Source of the DNA: Epichloe hybrida
Taxonomy: Eukaryota; Ascomycota; Sordariomycetes; Hypocreales; Clavicipitaceae
DNA length: 64,000 nt
Assembly (NCBI GenBank): GCA_019022495.1
Contig: JAFEKR010000043.1
Coordinates: forward strand, 124,001 to 188,000
Direction: 5' to 3'
The position numbers were made by a program, and so were the translations under genes. The notes under the pieces were generated by a model. The model was not told the origin of the DNA, ran no database searches, and worked only from the letters and a program-made list of their open reading frames with translations. Below, piece by piece: positions 23,674 to 34,272 of the stretch (position 1 is the stretch's first letter; each line of letters opens with the position of its first letter).

Positions 23674-26600
23674 CATAGTCTCTTATCTTCCTGCTTTAAA
23701 TAGCATAGGACCTCTAAATAGCTTTATAATATAGCCCTATAAGCTTCTTCTTATAACTAGATTATTAGCAAAGGAAGCGTTACTATACGCTTTAAGTTCA
23801 GGGTTATTACTATTAAATTTAATTAAAAGATCTCCCTACGCGCAACCATACTCCAGAGCCTTTTCTACAGCTTCTATATGCTAAGGTCCTAGGCGTTAAA
23901 GGTGCCGTAATAGTTATAATACTATAAAGGTAATGTCTAGCCATGTAACAATCATAGGATATAACAAAGTACTAACTAGGGATTAATATCTCTTCAAATC
24001 CTTTAGATTAACATCACCTTCAAAGGGATCAAGTGGAATAGCAGTTATTAGTGCTATTAGCTTCCGTTCTAGGACTTTAATGTTAAATTTAATCACGGCT
24101 TTATTCTAATAGGACTTCTAATTAAGCCATAATCATCGATTTTCGCAATCTCTAATAATTTCAACCCCTAAGAACCATCATAATTCACTAAGGTCCTTAA
24201 TATTATACCTCTTAAAGAGTCTCTCTCTAAATTTATTATAAAGAGCTAACTTTCCCTTTATAAATAAGGCCACAAGGTCATTAACGTAAAAGAAAATAAT
24301 CAATCTGTCCTTAATAAACACATAAACATCTTTAAAGATTTATATAAATCCTTTACTTACTAACTATTTAATCAATTCCTTTATCTAAAGAAAGGAAGCT
24401 CTACATAGCTTATAAACAGCGCTTAAGAGCTTTAAGTAAGCTTATTTATCCCTATAACCCGGCGGTATCTTGTAATACACCTCTTTATCTAGCTTTAAGT
24501 TTAGGAAAGCTATAACAAAATCATACTAATAAGCTTTAAGGTTAAAGTAGCACAGAATTACTATAAGGAGCCTAAACGTAATGCCTACTAATATAATAGC
24601 TCTTATAGAAAGGTTCCCTTTTACTTGCTAATTCCTAAGCACACACAATCAAGCCTTATGCCTCATAAGGTAGCCTAATTAATCTAATTTATAGGCAAAT
24701 ACCTAAGTAAGTCCTAAGATCTTAATATGTAAAGGGACTTCTAATCTACTAACTTTAATAGTAACCTTATTATTAATAACTTTATTATACTCTTTATCTC
24801 TTGCTTTAATAAATACCTTTTCTTTAGGGTGCCTAGCTAAATAATTATAATAAGTAGGAGGTAAAGGAAGTCTTAATATATAAGGCTTTTCTTTGCTTTT
24901 AGCTCCTAGGGTAAAGGTAGTAGCAAAAGCTTCAAGGAGGTTATCTTCGTTAATATTAGGAATGTCTGGATCTTCATCTTCGTAATCCATTTCAGAAGGA
25001 TTCAACAGACTATCAATATTTATTAGTTTGTAATCCAAAAAATCCAGTTAATAGCTAGGTAAATTCAAAGGAGTTAGGAAAGTCAATTCCTAAGTTCCTT
25101 TTCCCTTTTCTTTATCGTTTAGTCAATCGCAATCGTGTTAATCTTCTTGCTAATAGATTAGATAAAGGGAGTCTTATGCCTATAGGTGCCCCACATCTTA
25201 AGGATATCCTATATTTATATTATTAACCTTAAAGTCTTCTATAAGCTCTTAAAGGAGGCGTTTTTTAGGTTCTTTTTCCTTAATTAAAAGGTCCTTTTCT
25301 TAAGCGTAGAAGATTAACTCATTAAAGGTAACATAGCTTAATAAGAACTAATAATTCCTCTGCATTATTAGTACCCAAATCAGATATTAGGTAGAAGAGA
25401 TATGACTAGCTAGATAACTAATATAAGCTCTTTATAATAGCTTTAGACCTGTCTTCCTAAGCCTATCCTATGTTATCATAAAAGCTTTATAACTAAAAGC
25501 TTGAAGATAATTTAATAAAGCTTCTAGCTTCTTTAGTAAATAATTCTATTAAAGCTTATTCTCTCGCAGCTATTTATTTAAAGCTTAATATAGTAAAAGC
25601 TAATCTAGAGACTTTCTAGGCATATAATTAAGGATATAAATAGCTGCTTCCGCAGCTATAGGCTAAAGATTCTCTAGAAAGCCTGCTTAGGTTATTAGAG
25701 TTATTATAACTCTTATTATTACCCCCCTAGACCGCTTAGCATGCCTATTTTAATGTAAATAAGCTAGGCTAGACTTTCTAATAATAATGCCTCTATTAGT
25801 AACTTCTACCTCTTACTTCTTAGTCTAGAAGGTAGTTTCCCTATTAGTAATAATAACTATAATATAGATTCCAAAGGTCCTTATATAGCGCGCTTCTAAT
25901 TAATTAAAGTAAGACATGATTTTAGTCTTTATTAGAATTATAAAGATATAGCGAAGGCCTATTGCTTTATAAGTAAAGAGAGTAATATAATAATCCTTAT
26001 TATAGCCCTATAATTAAGCAAAGAGGTTATAGGTTATAACCTAAAGAGGTCCTAAGGGTAGGGAATCCGTCTGTGAAACTTATAATATTTGCTTCTATGC
26101 CTTAGCTATATAGCAAACCTTGTATTTACCCTTACTACGCTTTTTTATTAGTATATTAACCTTTTAAAGCACTTAATCTATTATATCTTTACCTAGATAA
26201 GCTATTCTTATATGCTAAAGGTCTGCTTTTATGGCTATTAGGGGTTTTAGGTTATAAGAGTCCCTTCTAATAGTAAAAGCCTTATTAGGGCTATCCCCTT
26301 TAATATATAGTTAAGTACTAAGGGTTATAGTTAAAAAGATCTTATAATTACCTTTTACTAGGTCTGTGATAATCCCTATAAGATTATCTTACCTTATACC
26401 TTTTATTATAAGTAGCTAAAGTAATATAAGGTTTGCAAAGAAGGTTAGTTAATACTACGCGTTTAATAACATAAGGGTGTGGCTATTTATTAATTTAATC
26501 TAGGCTATGCTAACGCTGTAAGCCTTAGTGACTCCGTACCTAGCTTAGATACTTAGTTAATTACCGTAATCTAGGTTAATAAACTAGCATTTATTATTAA

Positions 26601-28147
26601 AGATATGTACTGAAGTACTGCTATTAAGTATTACTTGTAAGCGCCCTTAGGTATAAAAAGCCTTTAAAGATAGCTCTATAGTAATAAAGGTAGTATTACC
26701 CTCTAGCTTACTTTCCTTTACTTCCTTTATATTATGCTCCTTAAGCTACGTGTTATAGGCCTTTTTAATATCTTTAGATTATTAATTTATTACTTCTTTT
26801 GCCTTTTTTAATTAATCTTCCTTAATAGTCTAATTCTTAGGCAGGTAAAGCATTTAATAGTTCTTCTAAGAGTCCTTTAACTTCTTAGCCTTATACTTAT
26901 TATAATAAATGTAAAGTAGCTTTTTATCTCCTTTATTAAGATCTTCTTTAGTCTAACTATTAAGAGTTAGCTTTACTATAAAAGATTCTCTAGATTTACT
27001 TTAAAATCTTCCCTAGGCTTCTATTAGATACCTAATCCTTGTAATTATAGAGTAAAAATCAAGGGTTTTACCCTTGATCTTAGTAGTAAAGATTAGTGAA
27101 TTAATTTAAGCTGAAATTAAAGGGAATCGGGTGCTAATAGCATTATTAATTATCTTAATTAGAGAGTTACCTTTTATAATTAAGTAATTTGCTTAAAAAC
27201 ATTGCTTATAGCTAATTAATACGTTAGTAAGCTATTTATTAATATTAACCTTTACTAGGCTACGCTTAATGACTTTGTTAAAGTTAACCTTAGTATAATA
27301 CCTAATTATTCTATTTAAGGGCATTATATTCCTTATAAGCTCTCTAAGCTTCTTATAAAGTAAGATATACTATAGGATTATTTGCTTATACTTATTTCTA
27401 AGTATTATAATAAACTAATTATAGTATTCTCTTATAGTCTTTAATAGATTTTAATACTAACTATTAAATACTTAATATTATCTATTTAGAACTATATACT
27501 AAGCGCTATCCTTAGTATTATCTAGTTATTAAGGGTATTTAAAGTATCCCTCTTTAATTAAGTTAATAATAGGAGTAATGCTTGTAGGAGGAGAGCTTTC
27601 TTAAGGTTACTACTAATTGCTTATAACTCTAGATGTTAATGTTCTTAAGCGTGTTTAAGGCCCTTTAGTCTAGTTTTCTAGTAAAGTAATTAAAGCTATA
27701 ATTACTACTCTTCTTATTACTAAAGTCCCTTTTCCTATTAGGATTAGTGGCTTAGGTAGGCAGTTAAGAGTTGTTGTTAAATTAGGATTAATAAAGACCT
27801 AAATCCTATCTTTAACAGCTCTTACCTTTATTATCTTAAACTATAGGTCCTAATGATAGGGTTCCTATAGCTTAACTACTAGCTTATAGCCTTAAGTAGT
27901 GTTGGTTTCCTTAGATATCTTAATAATATCCTATGTTATTATTTATTATAATTTATTAAACTTTAACCTACGTAGATTTTCCTTACTACTAGGGGTCGCC
28001 TAATTATAATGTTAATAATTATAATTAAACCCTATTCTCTTACTAGGATATACCGAATTTAATAATTAATTAATTAGAATTAACTTAATAAAGGTATTAA
28101 TTAGAAAGAAGGGTCTTTATATTATAAACACTAAGTAATTACTACTA
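23674..28147 (-). pseudogene. Copia gag-pol relic (gag to RT)
   Basis: Reading on the minus strand from 28147 downwards, the gag and integrase regions are too mutated to delimit. The segment 24703-25038 is still open for 111 residues and shows the Copia pre-RT region (LPPTYYNYLARHPKEK, then VPLHIKILGL for the usual PLKWVFTYK area). The RT catalytic box FYVNDLVALF lies near 24270-24300, followed by a relic of the LWWFLGVEII motif. The frame runs into the Gypsy-1 junction at 23674 within RNase H. Confidence 0.82.
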
Positions 28148-28380
28148 TGTTAGACTAAGTAGCTAGGATTAGAAATAAAGGTGTAAATTAAGTTACCTAA
28201 TCCTATAAGAGGGCGCGGACTATGGTTTAAATAACTAAGTACCTATACTATGGGGTATGTAATCTGCCTATATAAACTATACTATGTATCTACTAAAGGT
28301 CTAGAAAAGTAACTAGTTAGGTGGGTCCTAGTGTCCAAGTTGCCTGCATGCGGTTGAGCGCTTGCGGCGGGATTCCAACA
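28148..28380 (-). repeat. Copia 5' LTR (right)
   Basis: A 233-bp direct repeat of 8524-8756. Its outer 50 bp (to GGGATTCCAACA at 28369-28380) are unmutated and GC-rich, while the inner start is C-to-T/G-to-A mutated. Confidence 0.92.
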
Positions 28381-28594
28381 TTTTGCTCTTTTCTTGGCAT
28401 CTTTTCCTTTTGCAGGCATTTACGCGGCCCTGGTCAAAAAGATACATCGTGAATAAGGGGGGTTGTGGTGTTTATGCAATTTAGACAAAGTTCCATAAAT
28501 TTCTATGCATCTTAGCTAATAAAAATGGCTAGCGCGTCCGCTTATGTGCATTTTGCACTCGTGTTAAGTTTGCACCGGCTCGTGGATCAGGCCC

Positions 28595-30544
28595 TTGAGG
28601 AAAAGTCCTGCGGCTGTCCACCGGCGGCCGCCACCGGATATCTAATCTAAATGCATCCTGGATATGGCCGTGGCCAAGGGTGGCCGGGGGTGGCCGGGGG
28701 TGGTCGGGGGGGTGGTCGCGGATGGGTCACGCAGCTCGTTGGTGGACGTTGAGCAGGCGAACCGCTGGCGCAAGATGGATGCAAAGCATTACGGTTCGCA
28801 TTCCTGCAGCATACTACATGTAATTGGCAATGGCACAAGTCGCCAAAGTGGACGAATTGGAACGGACCCGGGCTGCCAAGAAACCAGTCAATCCACGCAA
28901 AAACTTCGACAACAGGCGCGACTCCTAGCCCAGTTGTCTACAATATGTATGTACATGTATTAGGAGCCTGGAGGGAGGGGAGGCGGCCTGGATAGCGGCA
29001 AGGGGCCTCGCAGCACCAGGCCTAGTAGACGGTGCGATGGGGGAGAAGAAAAAAAATAGCCCATGCTTAATACTCCGTACGTACAACGTGCTACCAACAA
29101 GGCTGCGAAGCGCCTGCCTGAAGATTCGCGACAGGACAGTTGGCCATAACTCGAGACCTCTGACGAGAACAGGGACGCGGACGCCTATGTTGGTTGAGAT
29201 GATGCAACTTCGTAGTCTGGGGCGCTTGGTCAAACAAACATGGTCGATCGACGCTAGCGGCATGATCCCATCCTTCGCCTGTTGACTCACGTCTTTCTGA
29301 GGACAAAGATGGCAATGAGTCCAGTCCATGAGTCCATGAGTGAGTGAGTGGGGCGCTCCTGTCGTTGCAAAAAGTGGGAGAGAGCCGTGTCGTCCTGCCG
29401 TGTTCAGTGTTCAGCCTTATTATTAGGGGAGGGGCAGTGCTGCCTGGCTAGCTGCCATCACATGACGTTTCACAGCCTTCACAGCCATCACAGCCATCAC
29501 CATCCTCGGCCGCTGACGAATTAATCAGTCTGGTCTCCTACTCCTACTCCGTTCGTACGGATTACAGAAACAGTACCGTCGGGTTCCTCAACGTCATCGC
29601 CGTCAAGGGGTGCATGGGTCAACATGGCAATTGTCTACATGTAGACCTCTTCTTACGGACTTCACTGGCACAAACTCTGGCCAAGTGCATCGACCTGTTT
29701 CCATTCAGATTCGACTGCGGCTAGGATAGCTAAACAATGCAGACGGCGCTCCGCATGAACAATGGCAATCAATTGTCCATCTGACACGTTCGTCTTACAG
29801 ACCCCATGTATTCCGAGATCACACTGCCCTTCACAGGGACGGTTATGCTTACGGGAGTCAGTCTGACTTGAGCGGCGCGTGTGGCTGAAGGGCTGAGGCC
29901 GATGGTGCCGCCGGCCGCTGGGCCTGCTTCTCGAGAGGCAGCCTGTCCTCCTGTGACCTGTCCTGTCCCATCTGGAATCCAGTGCTCCTGTTCAACAGAC
30001 TGACCCTCCTTGACGTAGGGTTTTAAAGAAGGAAGCTGGTGTTTTGACTGCACGGCTTCTACAGCTACACAACCTCCATTGAAACCATAGTCACGGATGA
30101 TTGGTGGAAACCACGACTTCAACCTTGATGACGGCGCCTTCGAAAGCGAGCTGGCCAAGGCTAGCCGGATTGCAGGCGAAAAGCTTGTCCACGACGGAAG
30201 GGGGGGGGGGGGCAAAAGTGGTTTCGTGGAAGATCAAACATGTCAGAGGTTCCTTCTTACCTCACAGACACGGAGATTGAATAACAGTAGTAGGAGTAGC
30301 AGTAGCAGGCATGCTCCCCAACGCCGCACAAGGTGTCAATACAATGTTCTTCTATCCTCTGTCGACCGTTCGTGCCGCCGCGCTGCCCTTTGATGGTTTG
30401 TATAGCAATCGACACAGGCCCAGATGGCGAACCCAATGCGCCAAGCTCTATGAACATGTCAGTGATGTTGTGGAACTCGTGCATGCATGAGCCGCTTCCA
30501 TAGCTCGTCGTTGGGTTGTAATAAAATCCGGCTTCACCAAGGAC
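28595..30544. other. Gene-poor stretch right of the repeat island
   Basis: No gene can be supported over these 1.95 kb. Contents are a GGTGGCCGGGGG-type imperfect repeat at 28677-28725, TACTCCGTA at 29071-29079, three TACATGTA palindromes (28815, 28952, 29636), a short CAGCCATCA repeat near 29470-29500, and a run of about 13 G at 30202-30214. Two short plus-strand segments look coding (about 29804-29872 and 30097-30200) but could not be joined into a gene. Confidence 0.45.
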
Positions 30545-31053
30545 TCACACGACGACCCCCAGTAGCCAAATCGCCACCAATGTCATGGATGACTTGCGAA
30601 AATGAATCCTCCCCGCATCTTGTCCAAAGTAGTCGACTTGCTCGTCTCCATGCTGGGCCGTGGCATTGGAGACCAGCATCGACACGAGTCCGCCGAGAGT
30701 GACTGCAAAGGAAAAGGTGTCGTACACGAGAGTCCTGTGAGGCTTCACGGGCTCGAAACCGAAGCATCGCCCGGCAGAGGCAACCATCTGCCAACTGTCG
30801 ACGAGGAGGGCAATGACGGTCTAGCATGAGCAGGTCAATCATTGTCGTGTTGCGAGTTTGGTCGCACAAGGCACGTGTGACGGGTTGCAAAGCTTACGCC
30901 TACTATTCCTGGGGCGACGGCTCCGCATGTCGCGGTCCATCGTTGCGCAATGAAGCAAAGAACGACAATGGCGACAATATCCGTCGCCCAAGCCAAGCCT
31001 CTTGCCAACGCTCGCGCAAGCATCAGCCAGCCGGGGAAGCGCCATCCAGCCAT
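30545..31053 (-). CDS. Small tetraspan-like membrane protein of unknown function
   Basis: Two exons, 30898-31053 and 30545-30820, are joined across a 77-nt intron (GTAAGC ... GCTAG), both in phase 0, giving 143 residues. The ATG at 31051-31053 is the only in-frame ATG before the first hydrophobic segment. Four hydrophobic helices are visible: TDIVAIVVLCFIAQ, VAPGIVGTVIALLV, FSFAVTLGGLVSML, and SSMTLVAIWLLGVVV at the end. This spacing recalls fungal MARVEL-like four-helix proteins, but no signature proves it. The last helix ends abruptly, so a further 47-nt intron starting at 30550 (GTGTGA), leading to a short basic tail, is possible. Function unknown. Confidence 0.55.
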
Positions 31054-31429
31054 CCCACCACCATCAACGGTGTGTTGGTTGATGTGAATGTCGCGGCGAA
31101 GCAAGACCAAACGAGGTTCATCGCTGGTGCCGCCGTCGTGCCGCTCTGTCGGTCGGTCGTGTGGCGGTTGAGTCGAGGATCGTCTCGTCAAGTCGAGCTG
31201 TAGACAGAGAGGGAAAAGGGGAGGGGGGGGGAGGGGGAGTTATGTGATGGTGGAAGAAGCCAGGTGACGGATTCGAGGAAAGAGGAAAATGCCCCTCCTG
31301 CGTTGGTCTTGGCTACACAATATGTGTGCATGCTTGAGGGGGTGGGCACGGTGGGGGACGAAGCCACAGCAGGGATATTTTATTAGCTCAAAAAAAGCCA
31401 AGAGGGGGCCAAGATGCGTCAAAATGCCC
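31054..31429. other. Spacer between the tetraspan and ferric reductase genes
   Basis: About 375 bp with a G-rich stretch at 31216-31239. It is the upstream region of the tetraspan gene and the 3' region of the reductase. No gene is seen. Confidence 0.5.
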
Positions 31430-33288
31430 TCAGAATGCGTACTCTTCTACATGCAAGTAGATCCCCTGCGCTCCCGTTCCTTTGTGCACCGCCCTTTCGT
31501 CGCTCAACTGACTCACGCAATTTCGAGTCCGCGCCACAATCTCCCTTCCCCCGCAGACAACAACCGCGCTTTCTCCCCAAGCTTGCTCGACGGGCCGCCG
31601 AATCAGTGTCTCAATGTCGGGGCGGCTCGTGTACTGCCGGACTAGAGGCATGGTGGCCGTGCTGTTCCGAGAGTCCTTGGAATCCTTGGAATCCGCGAAG
31701 GTAGAGTCAGAGTCCGATGCGCCATCTGCGGAAGTGCCCGTGATGGCAATGTGCAGCGTCACCTCGATCCCCTTCTCTCGAGCCGTTGTCGCCGCCTCTT
31801 TGGCTCTCTCGGCGTAGTATTCCATCTCCTCCGCCCTTCTCGCCATCAGAGCGACCTCTATCCGGCGCACACACGTACTGGTCCTCGTACCGGCCACGTG
31901 CTCCAGGATGGGAACCGTGAAGCTGGCCCCGGTCGAGGCTCCGATCAAAATCACCGTCTCATACGCGTTCCAGTTCGTCGTGGCGCCGAGAGGGCCCAAC
32001 ACAAATCCAGTGAGACCTTTGTCGGGGTGTTTTACCGCGTGACGATGAAGGCATTTGGAGAATCCCTCGTGCGCCCGGACAACGAGCTGCACGCTGTGGC
32101 AGCAGCTTGTCTCGGTCGGTCGATGGGCGCAGGCAATCGTGTATGGATGTGACTCGAGAAGTCCGAGCCGTGGAATCCAGAGGTAGATGTGCTGGCCCGG
32201 ATGCCACTTGAAATGAGCATCTTCGATGGTCAAGACAGTGACGGAGTCGCCGACAGCTCGCGCATGCACGTTGTGCCCCAGTCGCTTCATCCCTCCTCTG
32301 CATCTGCATGCCGACTTGCCGACCTTCCAACGAGTGTTTTGCCAGCCGGTCATGGCCCATCTCGCTGCTCTGTCACATGCGAGGAAGGAGACCGATATCC
32401 ACAGCAGATAGGTAGCGCTTGCTGGGATGTGGTAGCTGAGCAGTACCAGCATGGCCACGGACGAGAGAATATGTTGGACCAGCCACATCTCGTACACGAT
32501 CCTTCGGATGGGCAAGAACCCAACGACAACGTTCAGCAGCAGAACCCCCCAGGCGCCCAAGCCGTACCTCACCGAGGGCATGATCTGAAGCTCGTACTCG
32601 ACAAAGTCGGCCCGCGCCCACTCCGTCCAGAAATGCCAGCCGTGAACAGTCGCCGTGACGAACATGGTTCGGGCGACCCATCGATGCAGCCAGTTCAGCC
32701 TCTCGTGGCTGCTTCCAATCAGGAACCCAACTATGCTGAACTTCATGGATAGCAGATATATGAAGGGCAGCTGCATGATGCTGACCCATGCGCCTCGATA
32801 ACCAATCCGCTCCCAGTAATAGGCGTCATCGTGGACGGCATTCCAGACCATGAAGTAGGTCATCATTGCCCAGTAGCACAACAAGACGATGATTCTGCCC
32901 ATCGGCGGCGGGGTGGCCCAGCGAAGGCCGAACCTGGAGACGTGAAACTGAGGATGACTTATTTCACGAATGGCGGCCGTCGCGGTGGCCCACGCTTGAC
33001 TGATGCGGCCATTCGGTCTGGTGGCATGTTCGATGGGGGCCTCTTGGCAAGCTTTCAACCTGTTGACGGCGTTTGGAGATTTTAGAACGTGTTGCCAGTC
33101 ACACTCTTGGTCCAGATACGATGGTGCGCTCGCTTTCCATACCTTTGTTTCCCGGCGTAGAGATGGACGATTCGGACCGCGGCGAGGACACCGACGATGC
33201 TCGCCAGAATGTACCAATAGTCTTGGGCAAAGGCATAGTTGTAGTCCATGCCCAAGCCCGAGTCGTGGTGCATGTGCTCATGATCCAT
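31430..33288 (-). CDS. Ferric/cupric reductase transmembrane protein (FRE family)
   Basis: Two exons, 33143-33288 and 31430-33059, flank an 83-nt intron (GTATGG ... CAACAG). The phase-2 junction restores an AGG codon, for 591 residues. The N-terminus MDHEHMHHDSG with one helix is typical of fungal members. The ferric-reductase domain carries two bis-heme His pairs, each 14 apart: His 174/188 (LHRWVARTMFVTATVHGWHF) and His 245/259 (QHILSSVAMLVLLSYH). FAD binding follows (HPGQHIYLW at about 335, HPYTIA at 353), then NADPH binding (GASTGASFTVPIL at 422 and VVVCGG near 560). The enzyme reduces extracellular Fe(III) or Cu(II) with cytosolic NADPH at the plasma membrane before uptake. It is divergent from a copper-binding protein gene 985 bp away. 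Metal preference cannot be read from sequence. Confidence 0.92.
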
Positions 33289-34272
33289 GACCACCGAGAT
33301 TGTGTCCCGCGCGTACACGCAGAACCGAACGTGGGAGGACTTCGCAATATATTCTGTGCTAGGAATTCTGTGGTGACTTGCTGATTTTCTACGGAGTACA
33401 AGGGGTGCGTTTGCAAATGCGATTTGTTTTGCTTTGCATGTCCAAGGTTGAGGCGCGCTCCCAAGGACAGATTGCGCAAGTTTTTCTTGCGTTGGATGAT
33501 GGGAGGATCGGTCGGCGGCTGAAATGGTTTCGGCCAAATGTAGGGATGCGTCGACGTCAGTTTCAACATCTTCAGACCTCTTCCGCTATTATGGTATTAT
33601 CTGGGCACAATGTGAATGTCGCAGCAGCGTGTGGCAAGCTGGATGGCTCGCCGTCTTAGTCCGTGTACCACGAAGTTTGGCAACTGCTTCCGAAACAAAC
33701 TTGCTCAAACATTCTCACCTGCGTACAGTAAACCTCGGAATGATTTTACACGACGCCGAGCCCCACGTGAGGCAGCCATTGGCAGCTATGAGTGGCTAAA
33801 GAAGGCTTAGATCCACTCTGTGTGGGGAATCTTATTTATAGCAATGAACAGGCCGGCGAAAGGTACAACGCGGCGTGGTAGACTCCTGCGGGTGATGTAA
33901 AGTACCCTTTCCAGCCCTTTGATTTGCCATCTTTGGCACACAGTGTCATGCACACAGTGTCGGTGACGCTACCAACACTCAGGAGTCGGTCCGCAGGGTC
34001 CTTTTGATCTCCACCTCCACGACACTTTGCTCGGACAAGGCCAGACTTGTTGGTGGCGTACAGATTAACGACCCGTGTGCATCCCGAAAACGCCGGCAAA
34101 AAGTCGTGGTTACAGCCCCCCCCCCCCCCTTCCTCTGGCCTTCTCCCTCTTCGTTTAAAAGGCCGTTCTTCGCATCGCAAGTCGTCGAGAATTTGACTTT
34201 GCGTGGTCTAACCTGCTTCCGTATTACTCAGTCTCCCACGGCTCATTTTCGCCCGCCATAGATCCCCCAACA
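33289..34272. promoter_or_regulatory. Shared divergent promoter of the reductase and the Bim1-like gene
   Basis: A 984-bp region between divergent starts. It contains TTTGCTC at 34026-34032, the core of the copper-sensing Mac1/Cuf1 site in yeasts, about 240 bp before the Bim1-like start. There is also one TACGGAGTA at 33390-33398 and a C-run near 34117-34130. Regulatory meaning is inferred from motif and neighbours only. Confidence 0.35.

Larger units (their letters stand above)
8524..28380 (-). mobile_element. RIP-mutated Ty1/Copia LTR retrotransposon with nested insertions
   Basis: Two direct 233-bp LTRs (8524-8756 and 28148-28380) begin TGTT and end AACA. The left one is mutated at its inner edge. 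They are flanked by the 5-bp target duplication TTTTG (8519-8523 and 28381-28385). Without the nested Gypsy the element is 5,434 bp, a normal Copia size. It reads on the minus strand: an LRLPLPPTYYNYLARHP-type pre-RT segment at 24703-25038, an RT catalytic FYVNDLV (originally YVDD) near 24270-24300, then RNase H resuming at 9250 and running down to about 8800. A short purine tract adjoins the left (3') LTR. Stops riddle all frames. Confidence 0.93.
8367..28594. mobile_element. Small TIR (MITE-like) DNA element split by the Copia insertion
   Basis: A 26-bp segment at 8367-8392 recurs inverted at 28569-28594 with one mismatch. Both begin GGG(T/C)CTGATCC and end GGTGCAAA. Without the retrotransposon and one copy of its target duplication the element would be 366 bp (8367-8523 plus 28386-28594). 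The left part holds further copies of GTGCAAA/TTTGCAC in both orientations (8391-8516), as in MITE subterminal repeats. TTG flanks both ends and could be a 3-bp target duplication, though this is weak. There is no coding capacity, so it is non-autonomous; the superfamily is uncertain. Confidence 0.6.

Noticed and set aside
8524..28380. Possible AT-rich centromere or accessory gene island
   Set aside because: The AT-richness is fully explained by RIP of three nested retroelements with intact LTR pairs and target duplications; no host gene lies inside.
29769..30215. 148-codon minus-strand frame
   Set aside because: Composition is unconvincing, and the plus strand of the same DNA looks more protein-like; neither could be built into a gene.
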